64,000 nt of DNA from Aquimarina sp040786285 (GCF_040786285.1 NZ_JBFMKQ010000001.1:1364001-1428000); one strand, 5' to 3'. Numbered from the stretch's first letter, positions 53,221 to 63,153 are shown. Program-made: numbers and translations. Notes: generated by a model not told the origin, from the sequence alone.

Positions 53221-56200
53221 ATGAAACTTACAAAACTCAATTTTTTAATTGCATTTTTCCTTTTCGGGCTAGTGTCAAATGCCCAAACCCCCGAAGGAGA
53301 ATTAAAAAGATGGCATAAGGTCAGTTTGACCTTTAATGGCCCCAGTACTTCTGAAACGGCAAACCCTAATCCGTTTTCAGATTTTAGACTAGAAGTTACA
53401 TTTACACATCAAGGGAGTAATAGAAGTTACAAAGTCCCTGGGTATTATGCTGCATGTGGGAATGCAGAAAATAATAGCTGTACTTCTGGTAACAAATGGC
53501 GGGTGCATTTTGCACCAGAGCAACCAGGAACCTGGAGTTGGACAGCATCATTTAAAAAAGGATCTAATGTGGCTATCAATGGCGGAGGATCTGGTGCCGG
53601 ATTTATGGATGGGAAATCAGGATCGTTTTCTGTCTCAGAATCTGATAAAGGAGGAAGAGATCATAGAGCCAAAAATAAAGGGATGTTACGATATGTAGGA
53701 GAACATTACCTACGATATACCGGGACTAACCCAAACAATCCAAATGGGAATTGGTTTGTAAAAGCTGGAGCAGATGCTCCTGAAAACACATTGGCTTATG
53801 TAGATTTTGATGCTACACCAAATAGAGGGAATCGTCGTAAATCCTGGAATCCTCATCAGCAGGATTATTTGGCTTCAGAAGCAAGCAATTATACCTGGAA
53901 TGGAGGAAAAGGAACTGAACTATTGGGAGTTGTACGATACCTTTCTAATAAAGGATTAAATGCTTTTTCTTTCTTAACATTAAGCTTACATGGAGATGAT
54001 GAGAATGTATTTCCGCATCTATTGAAAGTTAATGAAAGTACGTATAATGGATATAACGACGGACAACAATGGAACCAGGGAGTGCATAAAGATAGATTTG
54101 ATGTGTCTAAATTGGCCCAATGGGAAAAAGTGTTTGAATATGCAGACAAGAAAGGAATGTTTATGCATTTCAAAACTCTGGAAACCGAGAATGATAATAT
54201 AATGGATAACAATGGTTTTGGTAGACAAAGAAAATTGTATTATCGTGAATTAATCGCTCGTTTTGGGCATCATTTAGCCCTAAACTGGAACCTTTCAGAA
54301 GAAACTACTCTACCAGATAATGTAGTTAAAAGCACGGCAAGCTATATTAAACAGGTAGATCCTTATGATCATCACATCGTAATCCACACATATCCTAATC
54401 AGCAGGATCAAAGATACAATCCACTTTTAGGGAATAATTCGGTGCTTACAGGTGCTTCTGTTCAGACAGACAAGAATAAAGTGCACAATGATGTAAAAAG
54501 GTGGTTAGAAAAATCTCGTAATGCGGGTAAGAAATGGGTAGTTGCCAATGATGAACAAGGGAGTGCTAATATCGGTGTGGATCAAGACGGAAAGGAGGAT
54601 AAGCTTGTTAGACATAAAGTACTTTGGGGTACGCTTATGGCTGGTGGAACCGGTGTAGAATATTACTATGGTTACCAAACTGGTGAAACCGATCTATCGG
54701 CTCAAAATCATAGATCAAGAGATCGTAAATATTCTGATGCATCAAAGGCCCTGCAGTTTTTCAATACTTATTTACTTAATAATGTAACCAATATGGTATC
54801 TTCAGATGGGGTTACCTCTGATGGGAATGATTATGTATTAGCCAAGGCAGGAGAAATATATGCGGTATACAGGCCTAATGGAGGTTCAACCGGACTTAAT
54901 TTACCTTCAGGTAATGGGAACTATGATGTGCAATGGTATAATCCACGTTCTGGAGGTAATTTAACCGCTAAAACGACATTAGGAGGTAATTTGTCTGCTC
55001 CTGATAATAATGATTGGGTTGCATTAATTAAGAAGAAAGATAATGGAGGTGGAGGAGAACCTGATCAATGTGCTGCTTTAGAACAAAATGGTATTGTTGC
55101 CGTAGAAGCAGAGCATTTCGCAAGTCAATCTAAAACGGGTAAAAGAAAATGGTATGTACTTGATGGAAGTGGATCAACACCCACTCCAGATCCAGATCCA
55201 GATCATTCGAATGGCGCAAGTGGCAATGGATATTTAGAAATACTACCCGATACAAGAGTCACTCATGGTGATCCATTAATTGCTGGAGAGAATTTTAGCA
55301 ATACTGCAGGTCAAATGACAATTGTAAATTATAAAGTAAAGTTTACTACACCAGGTAAATATTTTGTTTGGGTAAGAGCGTATTCTACAGGATCTGAAGA
55401 TAATGGAGTACATGTAGGGATTGATGGAACATGGCCAGCATCTGGAAACAGAATGCAATGGTGCGCAGGTAAAAATCAATGGACCTGGGAAAGTAAACAA
55501 CGTACTGGAGCCAATCACTGCGGTGAAGCACAAAAGATATTCATAAATGTGCCAAGTGCAGGGGTACATACCATTTCATTTTCTATGAGAGAAGATGGGT
55601 TTGAGATGGATAAATTTGTGTTATCTAAGGCGTATACTAAACCAACCGGAGCAGGTCCTGCTGAGGTATTAGTAGATTGTGGGGATGAAAATAGTGTGCC
55701 ACAAGTTGGGATGACTTCTCCTGCCAATGGAGCAGTATACCAGCCAGGAGCCACAATACCATTGACTGCTACCGCATCAGATAGTGATGGTACTATTGCC
55801 AAAGTAGAATTTTTTGTAAACGGAAATTTAGTAGCAACCGAAAATGTTGCTCCGTACGAAACAACGACTACTATTGCTACTACCGGAAACTATACGATAA
55901 CCGCAAAGGCAACGGATAACGATGGAGCAGTTACCACTTCTCAAGGCGTAAGTGTTAAAATAGAAGAAGATACACCTCCTCCAACAGATGCTATTAATAT
56001 TCCTGGTAATTTTGAAGCAGAAAGTTATACGGCAAAATCAGGAAGTGTGCGTATCGAAAATACGCCTGGAACTTCTGGTAAAAACCTAGGGTATATTAAA
56101 AATGGAGATTATACAGAGTATAATGTTACTATAGAATCAAGCGGAGAGTATACTTTTGAGTTTTATGCATCTAGTGCCGGCAAAGGCGGACAAGTCGAAA

Positions 56201-57123
56201 TTATCGAAGCAGGCAAAATGGTAGGTTCTGTATCTCTTCCGGTAACAGGACAGTGGCATAATTATAAGAAATATACCGTAAAAGTTTCACTTACAACTGG
56301 AGAGAAAACACTAAGATTAGTGTATAAAGGTCAATCTGGTTATTTATTTAATATAGATAAAATAATTGCCATAAAATCGGCAACACCTAGTGTGCAAACT
56401 GTGGTTTTATCTCCTATTCATGATGCTTATTTACAAGGTTCATCACGTTACAATAGTGAAATTGTAAGAGTAGAACAGAACAGAAGAACTGGATACTTAA
56501 TGTATGATCTTTCTTCAATAAATGGAACAATATCCAAAGCAGAACTGAAATTTACAGTTAACTCTGATCCAGGCAATGGTAACCTTAATGTAAACAAAGG
56601 AACTTCTAATAACTGGACAGAAAGTAACTTATCAAACAGCAATAAGCCTTCTGTAGGAGTATTATTAGGTAATATGAATACTACCTATGGCATCGGCAAT
56701 ACAAAAACAGTGGATTTAGGTGTTGGGTCAATATCAGGTAATAAGTTATCGCTTGTACTTAACATGACTTCTGGGAATGACTTTGCTCTTGCGTCTAAGG
56801 AAAATGGGAATAATACTCCGCCTCAGTTAGTGATTACGTATACCAGTACATCGGTACAGCGTAATAATGCTGTTATTGATACAAAAGATGATGCTAATAA
56901 AACTAGTATCTATCCAAACCCAGCAATTGATTGGATAAAAATATCAGGAGTATCAAAAGGTTCAAGAGTTCGGATTTTTAATTCTATAGGAATCTTACAA
57001 AAAGAAGTGGTATTAAACGACAATCGAAGCTTGGTAGATGTAAACGATTTACCATCTGGGTATTATGTAGTACATGTTTTTGATGGTCAAAAAACCACTA
57101 AAATCATAATGATCAAAGAATAA
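53221..57123 (+). CDS. Secreted DUF5060/glycosidase-like protein with CBM6- and CBM96-like modules and T9SS tail
   Basis: A 1300-residue secreted protein. Signal peptide 1-22; DUF5060 ~28-140 (WHKVSLTFNGPST); a (beta/alpha)8 glycosidase-like region ~155-515 with candidate acids Glu360/Glu361 in NWNLSEET and Glu445 in VANDEQGS; a 'collagen-binding'-type beta domain ~535-605 (YAVYRPNGG, WYNPRSGG); a CBM-like jelly roll ~618-805; Ig-like ~826-915; CBM6 ~923-1052 (FEAESYTAKSG); DNRLRE/CBM96-like ~1058-1208; T9SS sorting domain ~1228-1300 (SIYPNPAID). The name 'collagen-binding' is a family label. Cellulosic or hemicellulosic substrate is inferred from the neighbours. Confidence 0.85.
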   Translation: MKLTKLNFLIAFFLFGLVSNAQTPEGELKRWHKVSLTFNGPSTSETANPNPFSDFRLEVTFTHQGSNRSYKVPGYYAACGNAENNSCTSGNKWRVHFAPEQPGTWSWTASFKKGSNVAINGGGSGAGFMDGKSGSFSVSESDKGGRDHRAKNKGMLRYVGEHYLRYTGTNPNNPNGNWFVKAGADAPENTLAYVDFDATPNRGNRRKSWNPHQQDYLASEASNYTWNGGKGTELLGVVRYLSNKGLNAFSFLTLSLHGDDENVFPHLLKVNESTYNGYNDGQQWNQGVHKDRFDVSKLAQWEKVFEYADKKGMFMHFKTLETENDNIMDNNGFGRQRKLYYRELIARFGHHLALNWNLSEETTLPDNVVKSTASYIKQVDPYDHHIVIHTYPNQQDQRYNPLLGNNSVLTGASVQTDKNKVHNDVKRWLEKSRNAGKKWVVANDEQGSANIGVDQDGKEDKLVRHKVLWGTLMAGGTGVEYYYGYQTGETDLSAQNHRSRDRKYSDASKALQFFNTYLLNNVTNMVSSDGVTSDGNDYVLAKAGEIYAVYRPNGGSTGLNLPSGNGNYDVQWYNPRSGGNLTAKTTLGGNLSAPDNNDWVALIKKKDNGGGGEPDQCAALEQNGIVAVEAEHFASQSKTGKRKWYVLDGSGSTPTPDPDPDHSNGASGNGYLEILPDTRVTHGDPLIAGENFSNTAGQMTIVNYKVKFTTPGKYFVWVRAYSTGSEDNGVHVGIDGTWPASGNRMQWCAGKNQWTWESKQRTGANHCGEAQKIFINVPSAGVHTISFSMREDGFEMDKFVLSKAYTKPTGAGPAEVLVDCGDENSVPQVGMTSPANGAVYQPGATIPLTATASDSDGTIAKVEFFVNGNLVATENVAPYETTTTIATTGNYTITAKATDNDGAVTTSQGVSVKIEEDTPPPTDAINIPGNFEAESYTAKSGSVRIENTPGTSGKNLGYIKNGDYTEYNVTIESSGEYTFEFYASSAGKGGQVEIIEAGKMVGSVSLPVTGQWHNYKKYTVKVSLTTGEKTLRLVYKGQSGYLFNIDKIIAIKSATPSVQTVVLSPIHDAYLQGSSRYNSEIVRVEQNRRTGYLMYDLSSINGTISKAELKFTVNSDPGNGNLNVNKGTSNNWTESNLSNSNKPSVGVLLGNMNTTYGIGNTKTVDLGVGSISGNKLSLVLNMTSGNDFALASKENGNNTPPQLVITYTSTSVQRNNAVIDTKDDANKTSIYPNPAIDWIKISGVSKGSRVRIFNSIGILQKEVVLNDNRSLVDVNDLPSGYYVVHVFDGQKTTKIIMIKE

Positions 57124-57145
57124 TCTAATCATCACTAATTAACCA

Positions 57146-57181
57146 AAAAGAGGGTTACCAGCACAGGTAACCCTCTTTTAA
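57146..57181 (+). terminator. Terminator at the end of the secreted cluster
   Basis: AGAGGGTTACC / GGTAACCCTCT, an 11-bp perfect stem with a 6-base loop, flanked by A and T runs; it can also serve the convergent M56 gene. Confidence 0.92.
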
Positions 57182-57205
57182 TTTTAACTATATCTATGTA
57201 TTAAA

Positions 57206-58546
57206 TTAAGAATGATCATGATCTTTAAGATCTTCATCTGTTAGATCAAGAGTTATATTATAAGAAGGTACATTCAAACCTCTATCTGTTTTTACTATGT
57301 TAAAATCGAGTACGTCGTTACCAACTTCTTTAAGTTTTTCATTTTTAAAGTAAGCTTTACATAGTCCATCTACAGTTTTTTCTGCATAATCATTACCGTA
57401 AGCAATATGAAGTTTGTATTTGCCTTCTGGGATGTTTCTAATAAATTGAGTAGTATTTGCAGCTATAAATACTGTTCTTACTTTTTTAGAGGTTTCTGTC
57501 AAAATGAAATCAAGAATTACTTCAGAATTTTTCCCGTTGCTTACTTTTAAATAATTGTCAAGGTTTCTGTCGTATTCAGAATTCTGATTAGGACATTTGG
57601 GTTCTCCGCTTTTTAAATGCTCAGAGATGTCCATATTTTCATTACTCTTTAAACTTTCGGTTTGATTATTAGCCGATTGATTTGATGCATTACTACAAGA
57701 AGTATAGGTTAGTATTCCTGTAATGGCCGGAATCAATAATAAATACTTAAATTTTGAAATTGATTTAGATTTGGATTTTTGTAACATAATTATTCGTTTT
57801 TTGATTAAGGATTGATTAAAAAATTGATTGACGAATGTAACTTCCTGAGTTTGAAAAGTTGCATTCAATAATTGTTGGATATAGTTTTTCTTATTTATAG
57901 ATGATATCACCGCTGCATCGGCGAGATACTCATGTAAAACGGTTACTCTGGATTGATTGATATAGATTAATGGATTCCACCATAGTATAACTTTTAAAAG
58001 CTCAAAATATAACTGATCTAGCGAGTGTTTTTGATCTACATGTACTATTTCATGAATAAGAATTTGCTTTTTTTCTTCTTCACTTAATCCATCACCCAGG
58101 TAAATAGTATTCCAAAATGAAAAGGCTTGAGTACTATTTGGCAGCGTAACGATTTTTTTATTTTTTATAGTAGATGTAAAAGAAAAAGCCTTCATAACGT
58201 TAAGCTTGTAAAACTTAAGAATTAATATAAAAAGACTTATTCCGGCTCCAACAAGATATAGTATTAACCACCAATTTGTGGGGTTGTCTGCAGACCCAGT
58301 TGTGCCAATTTCTGCAAGGTTTTGTGAGGATATTGATATGATCTCTTCTACACGTGAAACATAAATTTGCGAAGCAGCTGTATTAAAAGCTTCTATTTTT
58401 ATAAATGGAAGAATTAATGCTAAAATGGGAGTGATAAGCAGGTATAGTCTATTCCATGAAAAAAAAGTGTCTTTTTTATGAAATAGATCATAAAGTGCCA
58501 AAAAAAGCACCTGAAATATCAGGGTTTGTAGTAGGTAGTGGAGCAT
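57206..58546 (-). CDS. BlaR1-like M56 membrane metalloprotease (pair 2)
   Basis: A 446-residue paralogue of the M56 protein at 14242. Membrane segments lie near 5-21, 34-51, 93-110 and 265-280; the zinc motif is HEIVH (165-169), with the third ligand in VLHEYLADAAV. The extracytoplasmic tail (~283-446) follows a Cys (SCSNASNQS) and contains a domain with FIAANTTQFIRNIPEGKYKLHIAYGN, unlike the coiled coil of pair 1. No beta-lactam sensor domain. It begins five bases after its BlaI partner. Confidence 0.86.
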   Translation of the reverse strand: MLHYLLQTLIFQVLFLALYDLFHKKDTFFSWNRLYLLITPILALILPFIKIEAFNTAASQIYVSRVEEIISISSQNLAEIGTTGSADNPTNWWLILYLVGAGISLFILILKFYKLNVMKAFSFTSTIKNKKIVTLPNSTQAFSFWNTIYLGDGLSEEEKKQILIHEIVHVDQKHSLDQLYFELLKVILWWNPLIYINQSRVTVLHEYLADAAVISSINKKNYIQQLLNATFQTQEVTFVNQFFNQSLIKKRIIMLQKSKSKSISKFKYLLLIPAITGILTYTSCSNASNQSANNQTESLKSNENMDISEHLKSGEPKCPNQNSEYDRNLDNYLKVSNGKNSEVILDFILTETSKKVRTVFIAANTTQFIRNIPEGKYKLHIAYGNDYAEKTVDGLCKAYFKNEKLKEVGNDVLDFNIVKTDRGLNVPSYNITLDLTDEDLKDHDHS

Positions 58547-58551
58547 GATAA

Positions 58552-58911
58552 TTAATTTTCGTTATCTAGTTCTTTTAAAATTTGTTCAAGGTCTTTGATA
58601 TCCATATCGTTCTTTTTCACAAAAAAGGAAACCATATTTCTAAAAGATCCATTAAAGTAGTTATTCATTAGCTTATTAAGAGATTGACTGCTGTATTCTT
58701 CTTTCTTTACTAAAGGGAAGTAGATGTATCCTTTTCCAACTTTGCGATGAGACACAAATTCTTTGTTTTCTAAAATTCGAATAATTGTTGAAATGGTATT
58801 GTAAGCTGGTTTGGGGTCAGGCATTTCTTCAATAATTGAAGCTACATTTGCTTCATCGAGCTTCCATAACAATTGCATAACCTCTTCTTCGGCTTTAGTA
58901 AGTTGTTTCAT
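58552..58911 (-). CDS. BlaI/MecI-family transcriptional repressor (pair 2)
   Basis: The start at 58911 (MKQLTKAEEEVMQLLWKLDE) is chosen because it fits the family start and leaves the promoter and operator upstream; an in-frame ATG at 58953 would place the start inside the -7 box. The 119 residues include the recognition helix PDPKPAYNTISTIIRILENKEF and the wing HRKVGKGYIYFPLV. Three ACTAA-type palindromes precede it. Confidence 0.88.
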   Translation of the reverse strand: MKQLTKAEEEVMQLLWKLDEANVASIIEEMPDPKPAYNTISTIIRILENKEFVSHRKVGKGYIYFPLVKKEEYSSQSLNKLMNNYFNGSFRNMVSFFVKKNDMDIKDLEQILKELDNEN

Positions 58912-58927
58912 AGAATAGAATGTAAGA

Positions 58928-58990
58928 ACTAAATTTTTAGTTTGAGAAAGCAAATATAACTAAATATTTAGTTTAAACTAATTTTTTAGT
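58928..58990 (-). promoter_or_regulatory. Three BlaI-type operators around a -7 box
   Basis: ACTAAATTTTTAGT (58928-58941), ACTAAATATTTAGT (58959-58972) and ACTAATTTTTTAGT (58977-58990), each a 14-base dyad. The -7 box TATATTTG (minus strand, 58951-58958) sits between the first and second, touching the second. Centres are 31 and 18 bases apart. This differs from the CTACA/TGTAG operator of pair 1, so the two repressors are probably insulated. Confidence 0.75.
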
Positions 58991-59128
58991 TGAAAAAAAT
59001 GGTATGTTTGCTATCGAAAAGATATACTATGCCTTATAACAGCGTTTGTATATTAAGAATTATGGCATAGTAATAATCCATATGTACGTAACAAATCAGA
59101 AATAGTATCGTCATATAAATAAAAAAAC

Positions 59129-59629
59129 ATGGATATTGCCTTATTAATAATTGGTTTATTGTTTTGTCTTTTAGGTATTATTGGGAGTTTTCTGCCTGTA
59201 TTGCCAGGGCCATTTACTGCCTGGATTGGATTACTAATTCTTCATTTGACCAATGCTATTCCGCAAGATTGGACCTTTTTAGGAATTACTTTAGGTATTT
59301 CTATCCTGGTTTGGGCATTGGATTATATAGTTCCTGCTTTGGGAACTAAAAAGTTCGGAGGCACAACATATGGGATGGTCGGCAGCTCAATAGGGCTTAT
59401 CTTAGGACTTATATTCATGGGGCCATTTGGGATTATTATTGGCCCATTTGCAGGAGCATTTATTGGCGAAATTATTAATAATAGTAGTGATTCATCTAAG
59501 GCTTTAAAAGCTGCCTTTGGATCATTTATTGGTTTTTTAGCAGGTACTTTTCTAAAGTTTATCGTATCAGTGGCTTTCTTATTTTTATTTGTTAGTACGG
59601 TTTGGGACAATTGGGATAAGTTGTTTTAG
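59129..59629 (+). CDS. DUF456 membrane protein
   Basis: A 166-residue, very hydrophobic protein with about five membrane segments and the family pattern LPVLPGPFTAWIGLLILHL and GPFGIIIGPFAGAFIGE, where Gly/Pro-rich loops repeat. Function unknown. It is 175 bases from the divergent blaI gene and precedes the S9 peptidase. Confidence 0.88.
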   Translation: MDIALLIIGLLFCLLGIIGSFLPVLPGPFTAWIGLLILHLTNAIPQDWTFLGITLGISILVWALDYIVPALGTKKFGGTTYGMVGSSIGLILGLIFMGPFGIIIGPFAGAFIGEIINNSSDSSKALKAAFGSFIGFLAGTFLKFIVSVAFLFLFVSTVWDNWDKLF

Positions 59630-59720
59630 AGAATCGAAGTATCATGCACGATTTCTAAGTAATTGTAAAACATATAATTAAAATTAGTTTAACATATATA
59701 TTCAATCAAATCATCAAATC

Positions 59721-61751
59721 ATGAAAATTTATTTTTTAACCATTTTAGTGGCTATTACCGCACAAGGTATTACTGGTCAAGCAAAAAAAGATAGTTTACC
59801 AGGAGATCCCTCCTTGGCATCTTCAAAAGAAGAACTTAAAGTGCTGGCAGATCAAGAAAAAGGGAGCTTTGCGTATGCGGTTCAAGATTATTTTGAAAGA
59901 CCAAAACAGTCTTCTTTTCAATTCTCACCAAACGGGATGTATTTTTCTTATCGTGAAAAGGATAGTGAGAGTAAACGTCATGTCTATGTTAAGAACACAG
60001 AGACAGGAGAGATTAAAAGAGTTATCGACGAAAAAGAAGAGCTTATTCGGGGGTATGGTTGGGCAAATAACAATCGCTTAATCTATGTTATGGACCAAGG
60101 AGGAGATGAGAATTATCACCTGTTTGCAGTAGATTTAGATGGGGCCAATACAAAAGATCTTACCCCTTTTGATGGTGTTCGAGTAGATATTTTATCAATG
60201 CTAAAAGAACAACCTCAATATATGATTATTACCATGAATAAAGATAATCAACAGATATTTGAGCCCTATAAGATAAATATTAACACCGGAGAGTTAGAAA
60301 AGCTGTATGAAAATAAAGATGTTCAAAATCCAATTGCTGGGTATAATTTTGATAAAGAAGGAGTGTTACGAGCATATAGCCAGCAAGAAAACGGAACCAA
60401 CTACTCCCTTTACTATAGAATATCCAAGGATAAATCTTTTGAAAAAATTCTCACCACGACCTGGAAAGATAATTTCAGTATTCTTGGTTTTGATTATACT
60501 ACAGAGTATCCTCATGATGCTTTTGTGATGAGTAATTTGAACAATGATACAGATGAGATTATTCTTTATGATCTGGCCAAAAAAGAAACTCTAAAAAAAG
60601 TTTTTAGTAATCCTGTATTTGATGTAGATGGTATGAGTCGTTCTCGTAAACGAGGATATGAAACAGATTATTATGATTACACTGGAGAAAAAAGTGTTGT
60701 CGTTCCTGTAAGTGAGACGTATAAAAAACTACATCAAAAATTTAAGCAACAATTTGGAGATAAAGACTTTTCTATTGCCAATAAAACAGATGAAGAAGAT
60801 AAGTATTTGTTATATGTAGACAGTGACAAGTTATATGGAGTGTATTATCTATATGACACAAAAAAAGACAGCTTTAAAGAAATCATGAACTTGATGCCTC
60901 GGCTTAAAGAAGAGAATATGGCAGAGATGAGGCCTATTACATTTAAATCAAGAGATGGGCTTACATTATATGGATATTTAACCATCCCAAAAGAAGCAAC
61001 AACAGGAAAAAAGGTTCCTCTAATTGTAAATCCTCATGGAGGTCCTTATGGACCAAGAGATTATTGGGGTTTTAATCCCGAGACACAATTGTTCGCTAGT
61101 AGAGGGTATGCAACATTGCAAATCAATTATCGAGGATCTGGGGGGTATGGAAAGAAATTTTATTTAGCCGGTAGCAAACAGATTGGCCGCAAGATGCTTG
61201 ATGATCTCGAAGATGGAGTAAAACATGTAAAATCTTTAGGGCTTATCGATGAAAATCATATTGCTATCTATGGGGGTAGTTATGGTGGATTAGCAACTTT
61301 GGGGAGCTTGGTTAAAACTCCTGATTTGTATCAGTGCGGTGTCGATTATGTAGGAGTATCTAATTTATTCACTTTTTTCAAATCTTTTCCGCCATATTGG
61401 AAACCATATCTGGCACAAGTATATGAGCAATGGTATGACGAAAATGATCCCGAAGATCAGAAAATCATGAAAGAAGTTTCTCCGGCACTTAATGTCGATA
61501 AAATTACAAAACCACTTTTTGTTGTTCAAGGCGCAAATGATCCGCGTGTAAATATTAATGAATCAGATCAGATTGTTGTTAATCTAAGAAAAAGAGGTTT
61601 TGATGTTCCATATATGGTTAAGTATGATGAGGGCCATGGGTTTGGACATGAAAAGAATCGAATAGAGTTGTATAAGAGTATGATGGGCTTTTTTGCAAAG
61701 CATTTAAAGTCTGATATTGCTCCAGAAGATAAAACTTCTTTTAAGAATTAA
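59721..61751 (+). CDS. Secreted S9-family prolyl oligopeptidase-type peptidase
   Basis: A 676-residue exported serine peptidase. Signal peptide 1-~20 (ending ITGQ); an N-terminal beta-propeller (about 50-390); alpha/beta-hydrolase domain with GGSYGG (Ser520), GANDPRVN (Asp607) and DEGHGF (His639) as the triad. The propeller gates access, so short peptides are the likely substrate. Monocistronic, with its own terminator. Confidence 0.92.
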   Translation: MKIYFLTILVAITAQGITGQAKKDSLPGDPSLASSKEELKVLADQEKGSFAYAVQDYFERPKQSSFQFSPNGMYFSYREKDSESKRHVYVKNTETGEIKRVIDEKEELIRGYGWANNNRLIYVMDQGGDENYHLFAVDLDGANTKDLTPFDGVRVDILSMLKEQPQYMIITMNKDNQQIFEPYKININTGELEKLYENKDVQNPIAGYNFDKEGVLRAYSQQENGTNYSLYYRISKDKSFEKILTTTWKDNFSILGFDYTTEYPHDAFVMSNLNNDTDEIILYDLAKKETLKKVFSNPVFDVDGMSRSRKRGYETDYYDYTGEKSVVVPVSETYKKLHQKFKQQFGDKDFSIANKTDEEDKYLLYVDSDKLYGVYYLYDTKKDSFKEIMNLMPRLKEENMAEMRPITFKSRDGLTLYGYLTIPKEATTGKKVPLIVNPHGGPYGPRDYWGFNPETQLFASRGYATLQINYRGSGGYGKKFYLAGSKQIGRKMLDDLEDGVKHVKSLGLIDENHIAIYGGSYGGLATLGSLVKTPDLYQCGVDYVGVSNLFTFFKSFPPYWKPYLAQVYEQWYDENDPEDQKIMKEVSPALNVDKITKPLFVVQGANDPRVNINESDQIVVNLRKRGFDVPYMVKYDEGHGFGHEKNRIELYKSMMGFFAKHLKSDIAPEDKTSFKN

Positions 61752-61773
61752 TTAAAGGAATATAATATTGTAC

Positions 61774-61805
61774 AGCCCTGTTTAAAACAAACAGGGCTTT
61801 TTTTA
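61774..61805 (+). terminator. Terminator after the S9 peptidase
   Basis: AGCCCTGTTT (61774-61783) / AAACAGGGCT (61789-61798), then seven T. Confidence 0.9.
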
Positions 61806-61915
61806 TTTCCCTAAATTAAAAAAAGCCTCTCCAGATTTATATGGAAAAGCTTCTCATTGGTTTACTACTAAACCACTCACGACAAGCGTGAGACAACACA
61901 ACATTTTTAACTGCT

Positions 61916-61946
61916 AAAAAAAGCTTCAATGAGTATTGAAGCTTTA
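61916..61946 (-). terminator. Terminator after tRNA-Asp
   Basis: AAGCTTCAAT (61921-61930) / ATTGAAGCTT (61935-61944) with a four-base loop and a T run on the minus strand. A weaker imperfect hairpin at 61818-61850 lies between it and the S9 terminator. Confidence 0.8.
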
Positions 61947-61955
61947 GCAATCTTG

Positions 61956-62029
61956 CGGTCTGGACGGGACTCGAACCCGCGACCCCCTGCGTGACAGGCA
62001 GGTATTCTAACCAACTGAACTACCAGACC
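61956..62029 (-). tRNA. tRNA-Asp (anticodon GTC)
   Basis: 74 bases. Acceptor GGTCTGG / CCAGACC with discriminator G, D-loop AGTTGGTT, anticodon stem CCTGC / GCAGG enclosing CTGTCAC (GTC), and T-loop GTTCGAGTC. CCA is not encoded. Confidence 0.95.
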
Positions 62030-62047
62030 AAGGCCTTATTGCGGATG

Positions 62048-62055
62048 CAAATATA
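62048..62055 (-). promoter_or_regulatory. -7 promoter box of tRNA-Asp
   Basis: TATATTTG on the minus strand followed by CATCCGC, like the box before tRNA-Leu; it lies 19 bases upstream of the mature 5' end. Confidence 0.6.
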
Positions 62056-62115
62056 CACCTCATTTTATTACCCGCAAATATTTTTTTTATTTTTTTTGAA
62101 TTTAAATATCATAGA

Positions 62116-63045
62116 TTAAGCAAATTTCTGTCTTTCAACCAGATAAGTAGTCAAAATTTTATCGAAATCTTTTCTAGTATCGGCCTCTACGTACTTAATT
62201 CCATATTGAGCACATTTCATTTTTAAATCATAAAAATATGAAGAAACTGCTTTTTGGTAATTATCTTTAATAGTATCTGCATAAACATTAATATACTCAC
62301 CCGTTTCTACATCAACAAATCGAGTTGGACGGTTACTAAAATCAAAATTCAATTCTTTTTCGCTATCAAAGGTATGAAACAAGATAACCTCGTGTTTATT
62401 GTATTTAAGATGCCTTAGAGCCTCAAACAATTTATCAGGGCTAGAAGTGGCCTGAAACATATCGGTAAATAAAAAAATCAATGATCTACGGTGTATCTTT
62501 TCTGCAATTAAATGTAGAAATTTAAAGGTATCCGTATTTTTAGTACTTGCTGTATTAGTGATCGACTCATTAAGCCTGCTTAACAGCATTTGATGATGTC
62601 TTTCACTGCCTTTTTCTGGAGCATAATAATCATATTGATCACTATAAATACTCAGGCCAATAGCATCTCGTTGTTTTTTTAGGATATTCATTAAACAAGC
62701 AGTGGCAAGTACCGAAAAACTAATTTTATTTAAAGAACCTAAATGATGCTCTTTTGCTTTTGGGTAATGCATAGAAGAAGAGTTGTCAATAATTATATGA
62801 CACCTTAAATTTGTTTCTTCTTCGTATCTTTTAGTAAAAAGTTTATCCGTTTTGGCATAGAGTTTCCAGTCGATATGCTTAGTGCTCTCACCGTTATTAT
62901 ATACTTTATGCTCGGCAAATTCTGCAGAAAAACCATGAAATGGACTTTTATGCATGCCAGAAATAAAACCTTCTACCACTTGTTTGGCTAACAGTTCTAA
63001 ATTTGTAAACCCTCCGGTTTTATTTTTTTCATTTTGAATATCCAT
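62116..63045 (-). CDS. DUF58 domain protein (VWA-like)
   Basis: A DUF58 protein of 309 residues (313 if the ATG at 63057 is used). The family motif GESTKHIDWKLYAKTDKLFTKRY is followed by a VWA-like IIIDNSSSMHYP (metal-ion site DxSxS) and LIFLFTDMF. DUF58 proteins usually pair with MoxR ATPases and BatA-type proteins; none is in view here. Likely part of a membrane-stress or maturation complex, by analogy. Confidence 0.88.
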   Translation of the reverse strand: MDIQNEKNKTGGFTNLELLAKQVVEGFISGMHKSPFHGFSAEFAEHKVYNNGESTKHIDWKLYAKTDKLFTKRYEEETNLRCHIIIDNSSSMHYPKAKEHHLGSLNKISFSVLATACLMNILKKQRDAIGLSIYSDQYDYYAPEKGSERHHQMLLSRLNESITNTASTKNTDTFKFLHLIAEKIHRRSLIFLFTDMFQATSSPDKLFEALRHLKYNKHEVILFHTFDSEKELNFDFSNRPTRFVDVETGEYINVYADTIKDNYQKAVSSYFYDLKMKCAQYGIKYVEADTRKDFDKILTTYLVERQKFA

Positions 63046-63120
63046 AATCCTTCTCAAAATATCTTCAATAAAGAAGAGAACTTTTAATGTGAAAGATACA
63101 TATTAAAATATAGTATCAAC

Positions 63121-63153
63121 AAAAAAAGGCTCAACATTAATGTCAAGCCTTTT
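63121..63153 (-). terminator. Terminator after thioredoxin
   Basis: AAGGCTTGACAT / ATGTTGAGCCTT on the minus strand, a 12-bp stem with two wobble pairs, then a T run; 27 bases after the trxA stop. Confidence 0.75.
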
